Below the pieces are notes generated by a model. The model was not told where the DNA came from. It did not search any database and worked only from the letters and a program-made list of their open reading frames with translations. From assembly GCA_964629765.1 (NCBI GenBank), contig CAZVTK010000006.1:1-64000 (forward strand): a stretch of DNA of 64,000 nucleotides. The letters run 5' to 3'. This stretch comes from RCIO01 sp964629765. GTDB lineage: Bacteria > Pseudomonadota > Alphaproteobacteria > Rhizobiales > Rhizobiaceae. Made by a program: the position numbers and the translations under genes. Below, piece by piece: positions 1-8,391 of this stretch; the stretch's first letter is position 1, and each line of letters begins with the position of its first letter.

Positions 1-747
<747 letters not shown>

Positions 748-748
<1 letters not shown>

Positions 749-1434
749 CAGAAATCGAGGTCCGAATAGTGCGAGGAGGGCGACAGCCCGCGCACCCGGT
801 CGGCCAGCAGCGGCCGGAAGCAGGGGCGCGACTTCATGCGCTGGTACCAGTCGCGCGCCGGCCTGTGCTCGCTCCAGTCGATCTCGCCCATATAGTCGAG
901 CACCGACAGCGTGGCGGCGGCGGCAAGGTCCGCATAGGTCATGCGCGGCCCGGCCAGCCAGTTGCGGCTGGCGGCCAGCCATGCGGTGTAGCGCAAATGC
1001 TGGCGGATGTTGGCGCGGGCGGCGCGGATGACGGCCGAATCCGGCGCGCCGCCGCCGTCCTCCATCTGCGGCTTGAGCACGCGCTCGCGCACCAGGTGGC
1101 GGGTCACGTCGTCATGCGCCTTGACCAGATACCAGTCGCACAGCCGCCTGATCTCGGCGCGCTCGATGGAATCCTCGACGAACAGGCGCTTGTCGCGCTT
1201 GAACACCCCGCGCGTCTCGTCGACATATTCGGCGATCACCGAGGCGCCCACCACGGGCACGTCGCCCTCGGCCAGCAGCACCGGCAAGGTGCCCGCCGGG
1301 TTCAGCGCCAGGAATTCGCGCCGCCGCTGCCACGGTCTCTCCTCGATCAGCGACAGATCCTCGCCATATTCGGCGAAGACGAGGCGCGCGAAGCGGCTGG
1401 CCGGAAAAAGCGGATAGTGGAACAGCGTCAGCAT
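748..1434 (-). CDS. Glutathione S-transferase family protein
   Basis: A 228-residue protein with the two-domain GST layout: an N-terminal thioredoxin-fold half starting MLTLFHYPLFPASRFARL, with the glutathione-contacting segment around residues 50-66 (GTLPVLL, then VVGASVIAEYVDE), and an all-helical C-terminal half. It probably conjugates or reduces small electrophiles in the cytoplasm; the substrate cannot be told. I chose the ATG at 1434 because the family begins a few residues before the first beta strand; a longer reading to 1518 would add an unlikely Arg/Gly/Pro-rich leader. Its stop overlaps the queG start. The pairing of a GST with queG is also common in related genomes (recalled, not checked). 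Confidence 0.85.
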
Positions 1435-1669
1435 GGATCCCGGCGTCACCCCCCCGAATCGTCTCCCGATCATCCGGCCAACCGGGTCTGGCCAACAAAA
1501 ACTGGCGGGAGTAGACACGGCCGTCCGATTCGGGACGGAAGACCAGTTCGAGAACGGGCTTCCGGCGGAGGCGAGCTATAGGGGCCGCCGCCGCTCAAGA
1601 CAAGCCGGGCGAGACAGGCCGGCCCAACACAGGCCAGCCCAACACAGGCCGGCGGCAGGCGGGGACCCG
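1435..1669. other. Divergent promoter region between GST and uppP, with short tandem repeat
   Basis: This 235-base gap separates the minus-strand GST gene from plus-strand uppP and should hold both promoters. No strong -35/-10 pair stands out. Directly upstream of uppP the 14-mer GCCCAACACAGGCC occurs twice in tandem (1622-1635 and 1637-1650), 15 bases apart, so this is a small slippage-prone repeat. Confidence 0.5.
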
Positions 1670-2476
1670 ATGGCGGAACAGACGATCGTCGAAGCAGCCC
1701 TTCTCGGCGTGCTGGAGGGCTTGACCGAGTTCATCCCGGTGTCCTCCACCGGGCACATCCTGCTCGCCGGCCATTTCCTCGGCTTCGAATCCACCGGCAA
1801 GGCGTTCGAGGTGCTGATCCAGCTCGGCGCGATCCTCGCCATCCTGTCGGTCTATTTCGCCCGGCTCTGGCACATGCTGGTGTCGCTGCCGCGCGACCGC
1901 GCCACGCAATATTTCGTCGGCGGCATCCTCCTTGCCTTCCTGCCGGCGGCCGTGATCGGCGCGCTGGCGCACGACTTCATCAAGACCGTGCTGTTCGAAT
2001 CGCCGGCCACCATCTGCGTCGCGCTCATCGTCGGCGGGATCATCCTGCTGTGGGTGGACCGCTGGGCGCTGAAGCCGCGCCACACCGACGTGACGAAGTT
2101 CCCGCTTGCGACCTATCTCGGCATCGGCCTGTTCCAGTGCCTCGCCATGATCCCCGGCACGTCGCGCTCGGGCGCAACCATCGTCGGCGCGCTGCTGATG
2201 GGCGCGGACAAGCGCTCGGCCGCCGAATTCTCCTTCTGGCTGGCCATGCCCACCATGGTCGGCGCCTTCGCGCTCGACCTGTTCAAGAACCGCGACCTGC
2301 TGACCGCCGCCGACCTGCCGATCATCGCCACCGGTTTCGTGACGGCCTTCGTCGTCGCGGTCTTCGTGGTGCGCGGCCTGCTCGATTTCGTCTCGCGGCG
2401 CGGCTATGCGCCGTTCGGCTGGTGGCGCATAGCCGTCGGTCTCGCGGGCCTCGCCGGCCTGTGGCTGGTCGGCTGA
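1670..2476 (+). CDS. uppP: Undecaprenyl-diphosphatase UppP (BacA family)
   Basis: Integral inner-membrane enzyme that dephosphorylates undecaprenyl diphosphate, recycling the lipid carrier for peptidoglycan and polysaccharide synthesis; overexpression gives bacitracin resistance in known cases. The 268 residues match the family length. The signature motifs are present: an N-terminal GLTEFIPVSSTGH (the E-x-x-P-x-S-S-T-G-H loop) and a second active-site motif PGTSRSGATI near residue 160. About eight membrane segments are visible. The ATG at 1670 places MAEQTIVEAALLGVLEG directly before the first motif, as in the family; the longer in-frame reading from 1433 runs through intergenic repeats and is rejected. 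Confidence 0.95.
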   Translation: MAEQTIVEAALLGVLEGLTEFIPVSSTGHILLAGHFLGFESTGKAFEVLIQLGAILAILSVYFARLWHMLVSLPRDRATQYFVGGILLAFLPAAVIGALAHDFIKTVLFESPATICVALIVGGIILLWVDRWALKPRHTDVTKFPLATYLGIGLFQCLAMIPGTSRSGATIVGALLMGADKRSAAEFSFWLAMPTMVGAFALDLFKNRDLLTAADLPIIATGFVTAFVVAVFVVRGLLDFVSRRGYAPFGWWRIAVGLAGLAGLWLVG

Positions 2477-2575
2477 CCATCCATCGATCCGGCTGATCGG
2501 ACCCATTCGCAAGTATCGTTTCAGGAATCGGGCCATCCGTGCGAAAAGCGCGGCCGAAGACCTTCGAGACCTTTC

Positions 2576-3193
2576 ATGACGCTGACCGGCTTCGTCGCCT
2601 ATTCCGCCGCGCTCGCCATCGCCGCCGCCATTCCCGGCCCGGGCGTGACGGCGCTCGTCGCCCGCGCGCTGGGCGCGGGCTTCCGCTCGGCGCTGTTCAT
2701 GTCCTTCGGCCTGCTGCTGGGCGACCTTGCCTATCTCACCGCCGTGGTGCTCGGCCTCGCCCTTCTCGCCCAGACCTTCGGCGCCGTGTTCCTCGCGGTG
2801 AAGTGGCTCGGCGTCGCCTATCTCGCCTGGCTGGCCTGGGGTTTCTGGCGGACCGGCATCACCGCCGAGACGGTGGAGGCGAAACGCGGTACGGGCGGCT
2901 TCGTCGGCAGCTTCATGGCCGGCCTGCTGGTCACGCTCGGCAATCCGAAGGTCATGGTCTTCTACGTGGCGCTGACCCCGACCATCGTCGACCTGCGCAC
3001 CGTCGCCTTCACCGACTATCTCGTTCTGGCGACGCTGACCGTATTGATCCTGCTCGTCGTGCTGGTGCCCTATCTGCTGCTGGCGGCCAAGGCGCGCAGC
3101 CTGCTCGCCGCGCCGCGCGCGCTGAAGGCGCTGAACCGCACCGCCGCCGCCTTCATGTTCGGCGCCGCCGCCACCATCGCATTCAGGCAATAG
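2576..3193 (+). CDS. LysE/RhtB family amino-acid exporter
   Basis: A 205-residue membrane protein of the LysE/RhtB superfamily, which exports amino acids or related small metabolites by proton exchange. It shows the family's first helix with the AAIPGPGVTALVARALG motif (PGPG at about residues 20-23), the GLLLGDLAYL second helix, and a GNPKVMVFYVAL segment at about residue 118, with six predicted membrane helices overall. Substrate is unknown. It stands alone between uppP and the TRAP genes with 99 bases upstream and no visible terminator after uppP. Confidence 0.88.
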   Translation: MTLTGFVAYSAALAIAAAIPGPGVTALVARALGAGFRSALFMSFGLLLGDLAYLTAVVLGLALLAQTFGAVFLAVKWLGVAYLAWLAWGFWRTGITAETVEAKRGTGGFVGSFMAGLLVTLGNPKVMVFYVALTPTIVDLRTVAFTDYLVLATLTVLILLVVLVPYLLLAAKARSLLAAPRALKALNRTAAAFMFGAAATIAFRQ

Positions 3194-3277
3194 TGGCAGG
3201 CAGCGGGGGCAGGCGGCAGCAGGCCGGCCTCTCCCCGCCGCGCGAACGCTCATCCCCGCGCTCGTATGAATTTGGTG

Positions 3278-3305
3278 TTGGCAATCGTTCTGCGGCCGCT
3301 ACACT
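3278..3305 (+). promoter_or_regulatory. Candidate sigma-70 promoter for the TAXI-TRAP operon
   Basis: TTGGCA (3278-3283) and TACACT (3300-3305) are separated by 16 bases and lie 57 bases upstream of the binding-protein ATG. The match is good but untested. Confidence 0.45.
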
Positions 3306-3361
3306 GGCCCTCCAACGGACCGCCGGCACACGGCGGCCTTGCAGCATCCGGGAGGACTTTC

Positions 3362-4315
3362 ATGAGCATTTCGTTCCGCCGCGTCGTTGCGGCTTCCGCG
3401 GTCGCCTTTGGCCTGTCGGCCGTGCCCGCCTCGGCGCAGACCTTCATCAACGTGCTGACCGGCGGCACTTCCGGCGTCTATTATCCGCTCGGCGTGGCGC
3501 TGTCGGAGATCTACGGCGCCGGCATCCAGGGCGCCCGCGCGCAGGTGCAGGCCACCAAGGCATCGGTGGAGAACCTCAACTTGCTTCAGCAGGGCAAGGG
3601 CGAGATCGCCTTCTCGCTCGGCGATTCCGTGCAGGAGGCGTGGAAGGGCAACACCGAGGCCGGCTTCCCCGGCAAGCTCGACAAGCTGCGCGGCATCGCC
3701 GCCATCTACCCGAACTACATCCAGATCGTCGCCACCGCCGAGTCCGGCATCAAGTCGCTGGCCGACCTCAAGGGCAGGAGCCTGTCGGTGGGCGCGCCGG
3801 CATCGGGCACCGAGCTCAACGCGCGCGCCATCTTCGCGGCGGCCGGCATGAGCTACAGCGATCTCGGCAAGATCGAGTACCTGCCCTTCGCCGAATCGGT
3901 GGAGCTGATCAAGAACCGCCAGCTCGACGCCACGTTGCAGTCCGCCGGCCTCGGCGTCGCCTCGATCCGCGACCTCGCGACCTCGGTTTCCATCAACGTC
4001 GTGGCCGTTCCCGCCGCCGATGTCGAGAAGATCGGCTCGCCCTATGTGGTCGCGACCATCCCGGCCAACACCTATCCGGGCCAGACGGCGGATGTCGGCA
4101 CGGCGGCGGTCGGCAATTTCCTCGTCACCCATGACGGCGTGCCGGAGGAGGTCGTCTACCAGATGACCAAGCTGATGTTCGACAACCTCGACAAGATGGC
4201 GGCCTCGCACGCCGCGGCGAGGGCGATCGACCCGGCCAAGGCGCTGGACGGCATGCCGATCCCGCTGCATCCGGGCGCCGAGCGCTATTATCGCGAGGCG
4301 GGTATCCTCAAATAG
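3362..4315 (+). CDS. TAXI-type TRAP transporter solute-binding protein
   Basis: Periplasmic receptor for a TRAP transporter of the TAXI branch. The 317-residue product begins with a Sec signal peptide (MSISFRRVVAASAVAFGLSAV, likely cleavage at PASA-QT) and continues with the family opening INVLTGGTSGVYYPLG, which contains the G-T-x-G-x-Y-Y-P motif. TAXI proteins bind dicarboxylates or amino acids such as glutamate in the few studied cases; the ligand here is unknown. The start at 3362 is the only ATG that gives a clean signal peptide. The fused permease follows after a 189-base gap filled by a palindromic repeat. Confidence 0.92.
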   Translation: MSISFRRVVAASAVAFGLSAVPASAQTFINVLTGGTSGVYYPLGVALSEIYGAGIQGARAQVQATKASVENLNLLQQGKGEIAFSLGDSVQEAWKGNTEAGFPGKLDKLRGIAAIYPNYIQIVATAESGIKSLADLKGRSLSVGAPASGTELNARAIFAAAGMSYSDLGKIEYLPFAESVELIKNRQLDATLQSAGLGVASIRDLATSVSINVVAVPAADVEKIGSPYVVATIPANTYPGQTADVGTAAVGNFLVTHDGVPEEVVYQMTKLMFDNLDKMAASHAAARAIDPAKALDGMPIPLHPGAERYYREAGILK

Positions 4316-4347
4316 GCTCGTCGACCGGGCGCGCTTATGCCCTTCGA

Positions 4348-4500
4348 CACCCCCCTCTGGCCTGCCGGCCATCTCCCCCTCAAGGGGGGAGATCGGCTGT
4401 CGTCATTGCCTTTTCCAAACGTCACTGATTGGCGAAAGCCGAACTGCAATTCGATCTCCCCCCCTTGAGGGGGAGATGGCCGGCAGGCCAGAGGGGGGTG
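4348..4500. repeat. Palindromic intergenic repeat, family A, copy 1 (153 bp)
   Basis: An inverted repeat whose ends read CACCCCCCTCTGGCCTGCC and its complement. Each half contains its own smaller hairpin (TCTCCCCCT facing AGGGGGGAGA). The centre is a less conserved spacer of about 60 bases. Further copies are at 6630-6697, 16530-16681 and 17698-17849. The right end, GAGGGGGGTG, lies six bases from the TTG start of the next gene and may serve as its ribosome binding site. Confidence 0.9.
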
Positions 4501-4504
4501 TCGC

Positions 4505-6613
4505 TTGACGCTGACTCAGCAAGATATCGCCGCCCCGCCGCTCGACCCGCCGGGCGAGCACACGGAGGGGCTGCCGCCCGGCTGGGGCGAGGGCTGGGCC
4601 GGCCGCTTCGCCTTCTGGCTGGCGGTGTCGTTCTCCGTGTTCCAGCTCTGGACAGCGGCCTACGGCACGCTCGCCTCGCAGATCGTGCGCGCCATGCACG
4701 TGGCGTTCCTGCTGGCGCTCGGCTTCGTGCTGCTCGCCAACCTCACGGCGAAGACGGCCGCCGGCAGAGCGTGGTTCTGGCTGCTCGCCGTCGCCGGTTT
4801 CGGCACCGGCCTTTATCAATGGGTCTTCTATTTCGACCTGATCCGCCGGTCGGGCTTCCATACGCCGACGGATCTTGCCGTCGGCACGATCCTGATCGCG
4901 CTCACCTTCGAGGCGGCGCGGCGGCTGATGGGCCTGCCGCTCGCCATCGTCGCCGGCGTCTTCCTCGCCTACTGCTTCTTCGGCAACTACCTGCCGGCGC
5001 CGCTGATCCATCGCGGCTACGATTTCGCGCTCATCATCGAGCATTTCGCCTTCGGCACCGAGGGCATATACGGCACGCCGGTCTACGTCTCGGCCGCCTA
5101 CATCTTCATCTTCGTGGTCTTCGCTGCCTTCCTCGAGCGGGCCGGCATGATCGCCCTCTTCAACGATTTCGCGCTCGGCCTGGTCGGCTCGTGGCGCGGC
5201 GGGCCGGCGCAGGTCTGCGTCATGTCGTCGGCGCTGATGGGCACCATCTCGGGCTCCGGCGTCGCCAACGTCGTCGCCTCGGGCCAGTTCACCATCCCGC
5301 TGATGAAACGCTTCGGCTTCTCGTCCGCGTTCTCGGGCGGGGTGGAGGCCACCTCCTCCATGGGTGGGCAGATCATGCCGCCGGTCATGGGCGCCGTCGC
5401 CTTCATCATGGCCGAGACGCTGAACATTCCCTACGCCTCGGTGGTGCAGGCCGCGATCATCCCGGCGCTGCTCTATTTCGGCGTCTGCTTCTGGATGGTG
5501 CACCTCGAAGCCGGCAAGGCCGGGCTCGGCGGCATGGACAAGGCGCTGCTGCCCAACCCGTGGGCGGCGGTGCGCCAGCACTGGCCGCTGGTGCTGCCCT
5601 TGGCCATGCTGGTCTACCTGCTCTTTGCCGGCTACACGCCGATCTTCGCCGGCACGATGGGGCTGGCGCTGGTGGTCGTGCTGGTCCTCGGCATGCCGCT
5701 TGCCGCCGCCATCGGCCCGATGGTCTTCCGCATCGTGTTCTGGATCGCGCTGGGCCTCGCCGCCGCCGCCTTCCTGAAATACGGCGTCAACATCCTCCTT
5801 CTCGTCATCGCCGCGCTGGTCGCCGCCTGCGTGGTCATGAGGGGCGGCCGCGAGGCGCTCGCCATCTGCCGCGACTCGCTGGCGGAAGGCGCCAAGAACG
5901 CGCTGCCGGTGGGCATCGCCTGCGCCATCGTCGGCATCGTCATCGGCACGCTGACGCTGACCGGCATCGCCTCGACCTTCATCGGCGCGGTGATCGCCAT
6001 CGGCAGGGATTCGCTGTTCCTGTCGCTGATCCTCACCATGATCACCTGCCTGATCCTCGGCATGGGCATCCCGACCATCCCCAACTACATCATCACCTCC
6101 TCGCTGGCCGGCCCGGCGCTGCTGGAGCTCGGCGTGCCACTGCTGGTCAGCCACATGTTCGTCTTCTATTTCGGCATCATGGCCGACCTGACGCCGCCGG
6201 TGGCGCTCGCCTGCTTCGCCGCCGCGCCGATGGCTAAGACGTCGGGGCTGAAGATCTCGATGCAGGCGGTGAAGCTCGCCACGGCGGGCTTCGTCATCCC
6301 GTTCATGGCGGTCTACACGCCGGCGCTCATGCTCCAGGACGGCGGGCCGATGGCCGTGTGGCTCGGCTATCCGGTCGAGGTCGCCTATGTCGTCCTCAAG
6401 GCGTGTTTCGCCGTGGCCTTGTGGGGCGCGGCCTTCGTCGGCTTCCTGTTCGGCAGGCTGGCGGCGTGGGAGCGGCTGGTCGCCTTCGCGGCAGGCGTGC
6501 TGCTGGTGCTCGCGCTTCCCGTCACCGACGAGGCCGGCTGGGTTCTCGGCGTGCTCTGGGCCGGCTGGCACTGGTGGCGGTCGCGTTCCGCACCAGCCGT
6601 CCCCGCTGCGTAG
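4505..6613 (+). CDS. TRAP transporter fused permease (TAXI branch, 4TM-12TM fusion)
   Basis: A 702-residue inner-membrane protein combining the small and large TRAP permease subunits, the usual form in TAXI systems. The N-terminal region (to about residue 200) supplies the small-subunit-like helices; the rest matches the DctM-like core, with GTISGSGVANVVASGQFTIP near residue 250 and GMGIPTIPNYII near residue 520. It drives ion-coupled uptake of the ligand delivered by the upstream binding protein. The start is TTG at 4505: no ATG or GTG lies in frame nearby, and the G-rich end of the preceding repeat sits six bases upstream. The start is therefore the least certain part. Confidence 0.9.
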   Translation: MTLTQQDIAAPPLDPPGEHTEGLPPGWGEGWAGRFAFWLAVSFSVFQLWTAAYGTLASQIVRAMHVAFLLALGFVLLANLTAKTAAGRAWFWLLAVAGFGTGLYQWVFYFDLIRRSGFHTPTDLAVGTILIALTFEAARRLMGLPLAIVAGVFLAYCFFGNYLPAPLIHRGYDFALIIEHFAFGTEGIYGTPVYVSAAYIFIFVVFAAFLERAGMIALFNDFALGLVGSWRGGPAQVCVMSSALMGTISGSGVANVVASGQFTIPLMKRFGFSSAFSGGVEATSSMGGQIMPPVMGAVAFIMAETLNIPYASVVQAAIIPALLYFGVCFWMVHLEAGKAGLGGMDKALLPNPWAAVRQHWPLVLPLAMLVYLLFAGYTPIFAGTMGLALVVVLVLGMPLAAAIGPMVFRIVFWIALGLAAAAFLKYGVNILLLVIAALVAACVVMRGGREALAICRDSLAEGAKNALPVGIACAIVGIVIGTLTLTGIASTFIGAVIAIGRDSLFLSLILTMITCLILGMGIPTIPNYIITSSLAGPALLELGVPLLVSHMFVFYFGIMADLTPPVALACFAAAPMAKTSGLKISMQAVKLATAGFVIPFMAVYTPALMLQDGGPMAVWLGYPVEVAYVVLKACFAVALWGAAFVGFLFGRLAAWERLVAFAAGVLLVLALPVTDEAGWVLGVLWAGWHWWRSRSAPAVPAA

Positions 6614-6629
6614 ACATGCAGCGCCCCGT

Positions 6630-6697
6630 CACCCCCCTCTGTCCTGCCGGACATCTCCCTCTCAAGGGGGAGATGTCCGGCAGGACAGAGGGGGGTG
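6630..6697. repeat. Palindromic intergenic repeat, family A, copy 2 (short, 68 bp)
   Basis: A reduced version of the 152-bp element: the two outer arms (CACCCCCCTCTGTCCTGCC and its complement) are fused back to back without the central spacer, giving one near-perfect 34-bp-arm hairpin. It sits between the TRAP permease stop and the DUF1850 gene. Confidence 0.9.
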
Positions 6698-6713
6698 CGA
6701 AGAGGCGCTGACA

Positions 6714-7073
6714 GTGCCGGTCTGCCTGCTCGCCGCCGGCAAGGTCGCGGTCGTCGCGGCCTCGGCCTTCACGCTGGGCTGGACCCATTCGGTCCAACGC
6801 ACCGAATGGCAGGAGGACTGGCGGCTCGTTCCGGCCGGGCTCCAGCTCGTCGAGGCCCGGGTCAAGGGTTCCGGCGCGGGCATGGAGCCGCCCGAAGGTT
6901 CCGTCCTGAAGGATGGCTGGTGGGTCTATGCGCCGGACCTGCCGCCGCAGCCGCGGCTCGTTCTGGCGAGCTCGGGTGCGACCGCATCCGGCTGGACGCT
7001 GTGCGGCGAAAGCGGCTGCAACGAAATCGGGGCCGCCGCCGGCGACCCCGTCACGATCGCGCCCTGCGACTAG
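6714..7073 (+). CDS. DUF1850 domain protein of the TRAP-TAXI operon
   Basis: A 119-residue protein with an N-terminal hydrophobic segment (VCLLAAGKVAVVAASAFTL) followed by a beta-rich domain containing THSVQRTEWQEDWRLV, GSGAGMEPP and LCGESGCNEIG, features of DUF1850. DUF1850 proteins are regularly encoded with TAXI-type TRAP transporters, where they may be an accessory subunit; no biochemical role is known to me. The start is uncertain: GTG at 6714 is the best in-frame candidate after the repeat at 6630-6697. The family match and position in the operon support the call. Confidence 0.75.
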   Translation: MPVCLLAAGKVAVVAASAFTLGWTHSVQRTEWQEDWRLVPAGLQLVEARVKGSGAGMEPPEGSVLKDGWWVYAPDLPPQPRLVLASSGATASGWTLCGESGCNEIGAAAGDPVTIAPCD

Positions 7074-7111
7074 GCGCAGCCTGCGAGCAGGCGAACGTTC
7101 GCGGTTTGCAC

Positions 7112-7277
7112 CTAGAGCCTTTCATGGCTACACGGAATCGTTCTGCCGGAGCGATTTCGGGCCAAATCCTTCGGTCTTCGTCTCGGCCGTATCCCGATAC
7201 GACCTTCGCCGAAGCCCTCGACCTTGGCCCGAAATCGCTCCGGCAGAACGATTCCGTGTAGCCATGAAAGGCTCTAG
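7112..7277. repeat. Long inverted repeat, family B, copy 1 (166 bp)
   Basis: Begins CTAGAGCCTTTCATGGCTAC and ends with the exact complement. The arms are about 54 bases with a loop of roughly 58 bases. The right 123 bases (7155-7277) recur, apparently unchanged, at 63134-63256. It lies downstream of the DUF1850 gene and could form a very stable hairpin. Confidence 0.9.
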
Positions 7278-7429
7278 CGGAAGCTGGCGCGGCTCTCGAA
7301 GGCCATGCCCATGCGCCGCGCGCAGGCCGGGCCGGGCCCGCGCATATAGTGCCGCTCGGGGCGGTAGGTTGGGGCCACGAATTCGCGCATGGCGGCTGCG
7401 GCCCGCCGGATCGACGACCAGAAGCTCAT
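7274..7429 (-). CDS. Small hypothetical protein
   Basis: A 51-residue basic protein starting MSFWSSIRRAAAAMREF and containing an R-P-E-R-H-Y-M-R-G-P-G-P stretch. I do not recognise a characterised family. The start at 7429 is chosen over the in-frame ATG at 7498 because it puts the hydrophobic-aromatic N-terminus first. The stop codon (TAG) is provided by the terminal CTAG of the repeat at 7112-7277, so the reading frame may have been truncated or ended by the repeat. It could be a spurious ORF. Confidence 0.4.
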   Translation of the reverse strand: MSFWSSIRRAAAAMREFVAPTYRPERHYMRGPGPACARRMGMAFESRASFR

Positions 7430-7788
7430 CTTTGCCAGTCCCTGAAAATCCCGCCGGCGTTTCCCCGGCTGGGATGTCCCTTCATTGACCGCGATCATAG
7501 CAGGCGGTTCTGAATGTTCTGTGAACGCGATGTTAAGTTTCGCGCCTATCGCCCTCTAATCATGGCGAAAACCCGGATTCGGGAAGGCATTCCGGTGGCG
7601 CCGGCCCGCTTGCCGCCGCCTGTGGCGGCAATGCCACGCCCGTAACGGCACGGCGCGCTCATCACTTCATGTTTCAGCGGGAACGGGCGCCGCCGCCGCG
7701 TGTTCATGTCCCATGCCGGCCGCGTACGGCCGGTCGCGTCCGCAAGACGCCCCCTACAACCTCACGGCAGAAGGAAGGGACAAGAGCG
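7430..7788. other. Intergenic region upstream of the DUF892 gene
   Basis: A 359-base gap. It contains a candidate EcfG-type promoter (7680-7704) near its right end. The rest, including the AT-richer segment around 7500-7560 that may hold a promoter for the minus-strand small ORF, shows no recognised element. Confidence 0.5.
7680..7704 (+). promoter_or_regulatory. Candidate EcfG (general stress sigma factor) promoter
   Basis: GGAAC (7680-7684), a 16-base spacer and TGTT (7701-7704) resemble the alphaproteobacterial EcfG/RpoE2 consensus GGAAC-N16/17-CGTT. It lies 85 bases upstream of a gene of a family usually induced by stress. The match lacks one base in the -10 element. Confidence 0.5.
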
Positions 7789-8295
7789 ATGGGCCTGTTC
7801 TCGAAAGACATCAAGACGATGGACGACCTGTTCGTCCACACGCTCCAGGACATCTATTACGCCGAAAAGCAGATCGCCAAGGCGCTGCCCAAGATGATCG
7901 ACAAGGCGACCGATCCGGCCCTGCGGAAGGGTTTCGAGACGCATCTGAAGGAGACGGAAGGCCACATCGCGCGCGTCGAGCAGGTGTTCGAGATGCATGG
8001 CCACAAGCCGAAGGCGGTGGACTGCCCGGCGATCGACGGCATCCTCAAGGAAGCCAACGAGATTGCCGGCGAGATCGCCGACAAGCACGTTCTGGACGCG
8101 GCCCTCATCGCCTCCGCGCAGGCCGTCGAGCACTACGAGATGACGCGCTACGGCACGCTGATCGCCTGGGCGAAGGAGCTGGGCCGCGCCGACTGCGCCG
8201 CCGTGCTGAAGAAGAACCTCGACGAGGAGAAGGCGACCGACAAGAAGCTCACCGGGCTCGCCGAATCCAAGGTCAATCTCCAGGCCGCCGAATAG
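7789..8295 (+). CDS. DUF892 / YciE-like ferritin-fold stress protein
   Basis: A 168-residue all-helical protein of the DUF892 (YciE/YciF) family, a ferritin-like four-helix bundle. The start MGLFSKDIKTMDDLFVHTLQ and the helix QDIYYAEKQIAKALPKM (about residues 19-35) are characteristic; acidic and histidine residues for a di-metal site occur in E-x-x-x-x-E-T-E-G-H (around residue 57) and VEHYEMTRYG (around residue 110). Family members are stress-induced and presumed metal-binding, but their reaction is not established. The ATG at 7789 follows a purine-rich AAGGAAGGGA site. A candidate EcfG promoter lies upstream and a T-tailed terminator follows. Confidence 0.9.
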   Translation: MGLFSKDIKTMDDLFVHTLQDIYYAEKQIAKALPKMIDKATDPALRKGFETHLKETEGHIARVEQVFEMHGHKPKAVDCPAIDGILKEANEIAGEIADKHVLDAALIASAQAVEHYEMTRYGTLIAWAKELGRADCAAVLKKNLDEEKATDKKLTGLAESKVNLQAAE

Positions 8296-8338
8296 AGCGG
8301 CCGCAAGGAGCGCGTGTCCGGTTTTCCCGGCACGCTCT

Positions 8339-8370
8339 GGCCCGCCGCGTTGCCCGGCGGGCCTTTTCTT
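8339..8370 (+). terminator. Rho-independent terminator after the DUF892 gene
   Basis: GGCCCGCCG (8339-8347) pairs with CGGCGGGCC (8355-8363) and is followed by TTTTCTTT. It closes the plus-strand DUF892 transcript just before the convergent mbfA gene. Confidence 0.75.
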
Positions 8371-8391
8371 TGCGGGCCTTTCGGGGCTGGA

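Noticed and set aside
1595..3253. A 552-codon minus-strand open frame across uppP and the LysE gene
   Set aside because: Composition is typical of GC-rich antisense frames and it spans two real genes.
4403..6571. A 722-codon minus-strand open frame antisense to the TRAP permease
   Set aside because: Low-complexity shadow of a gene with unambiguous membrane-protein motifs on the plus strand.
7131..7261. Short ORFs inside the family B repeat that recur at 62.9-63.3 kb
   Set aside because: They repeat only because the DNA repeat is duplicated; there is no RBS and no codon bias.
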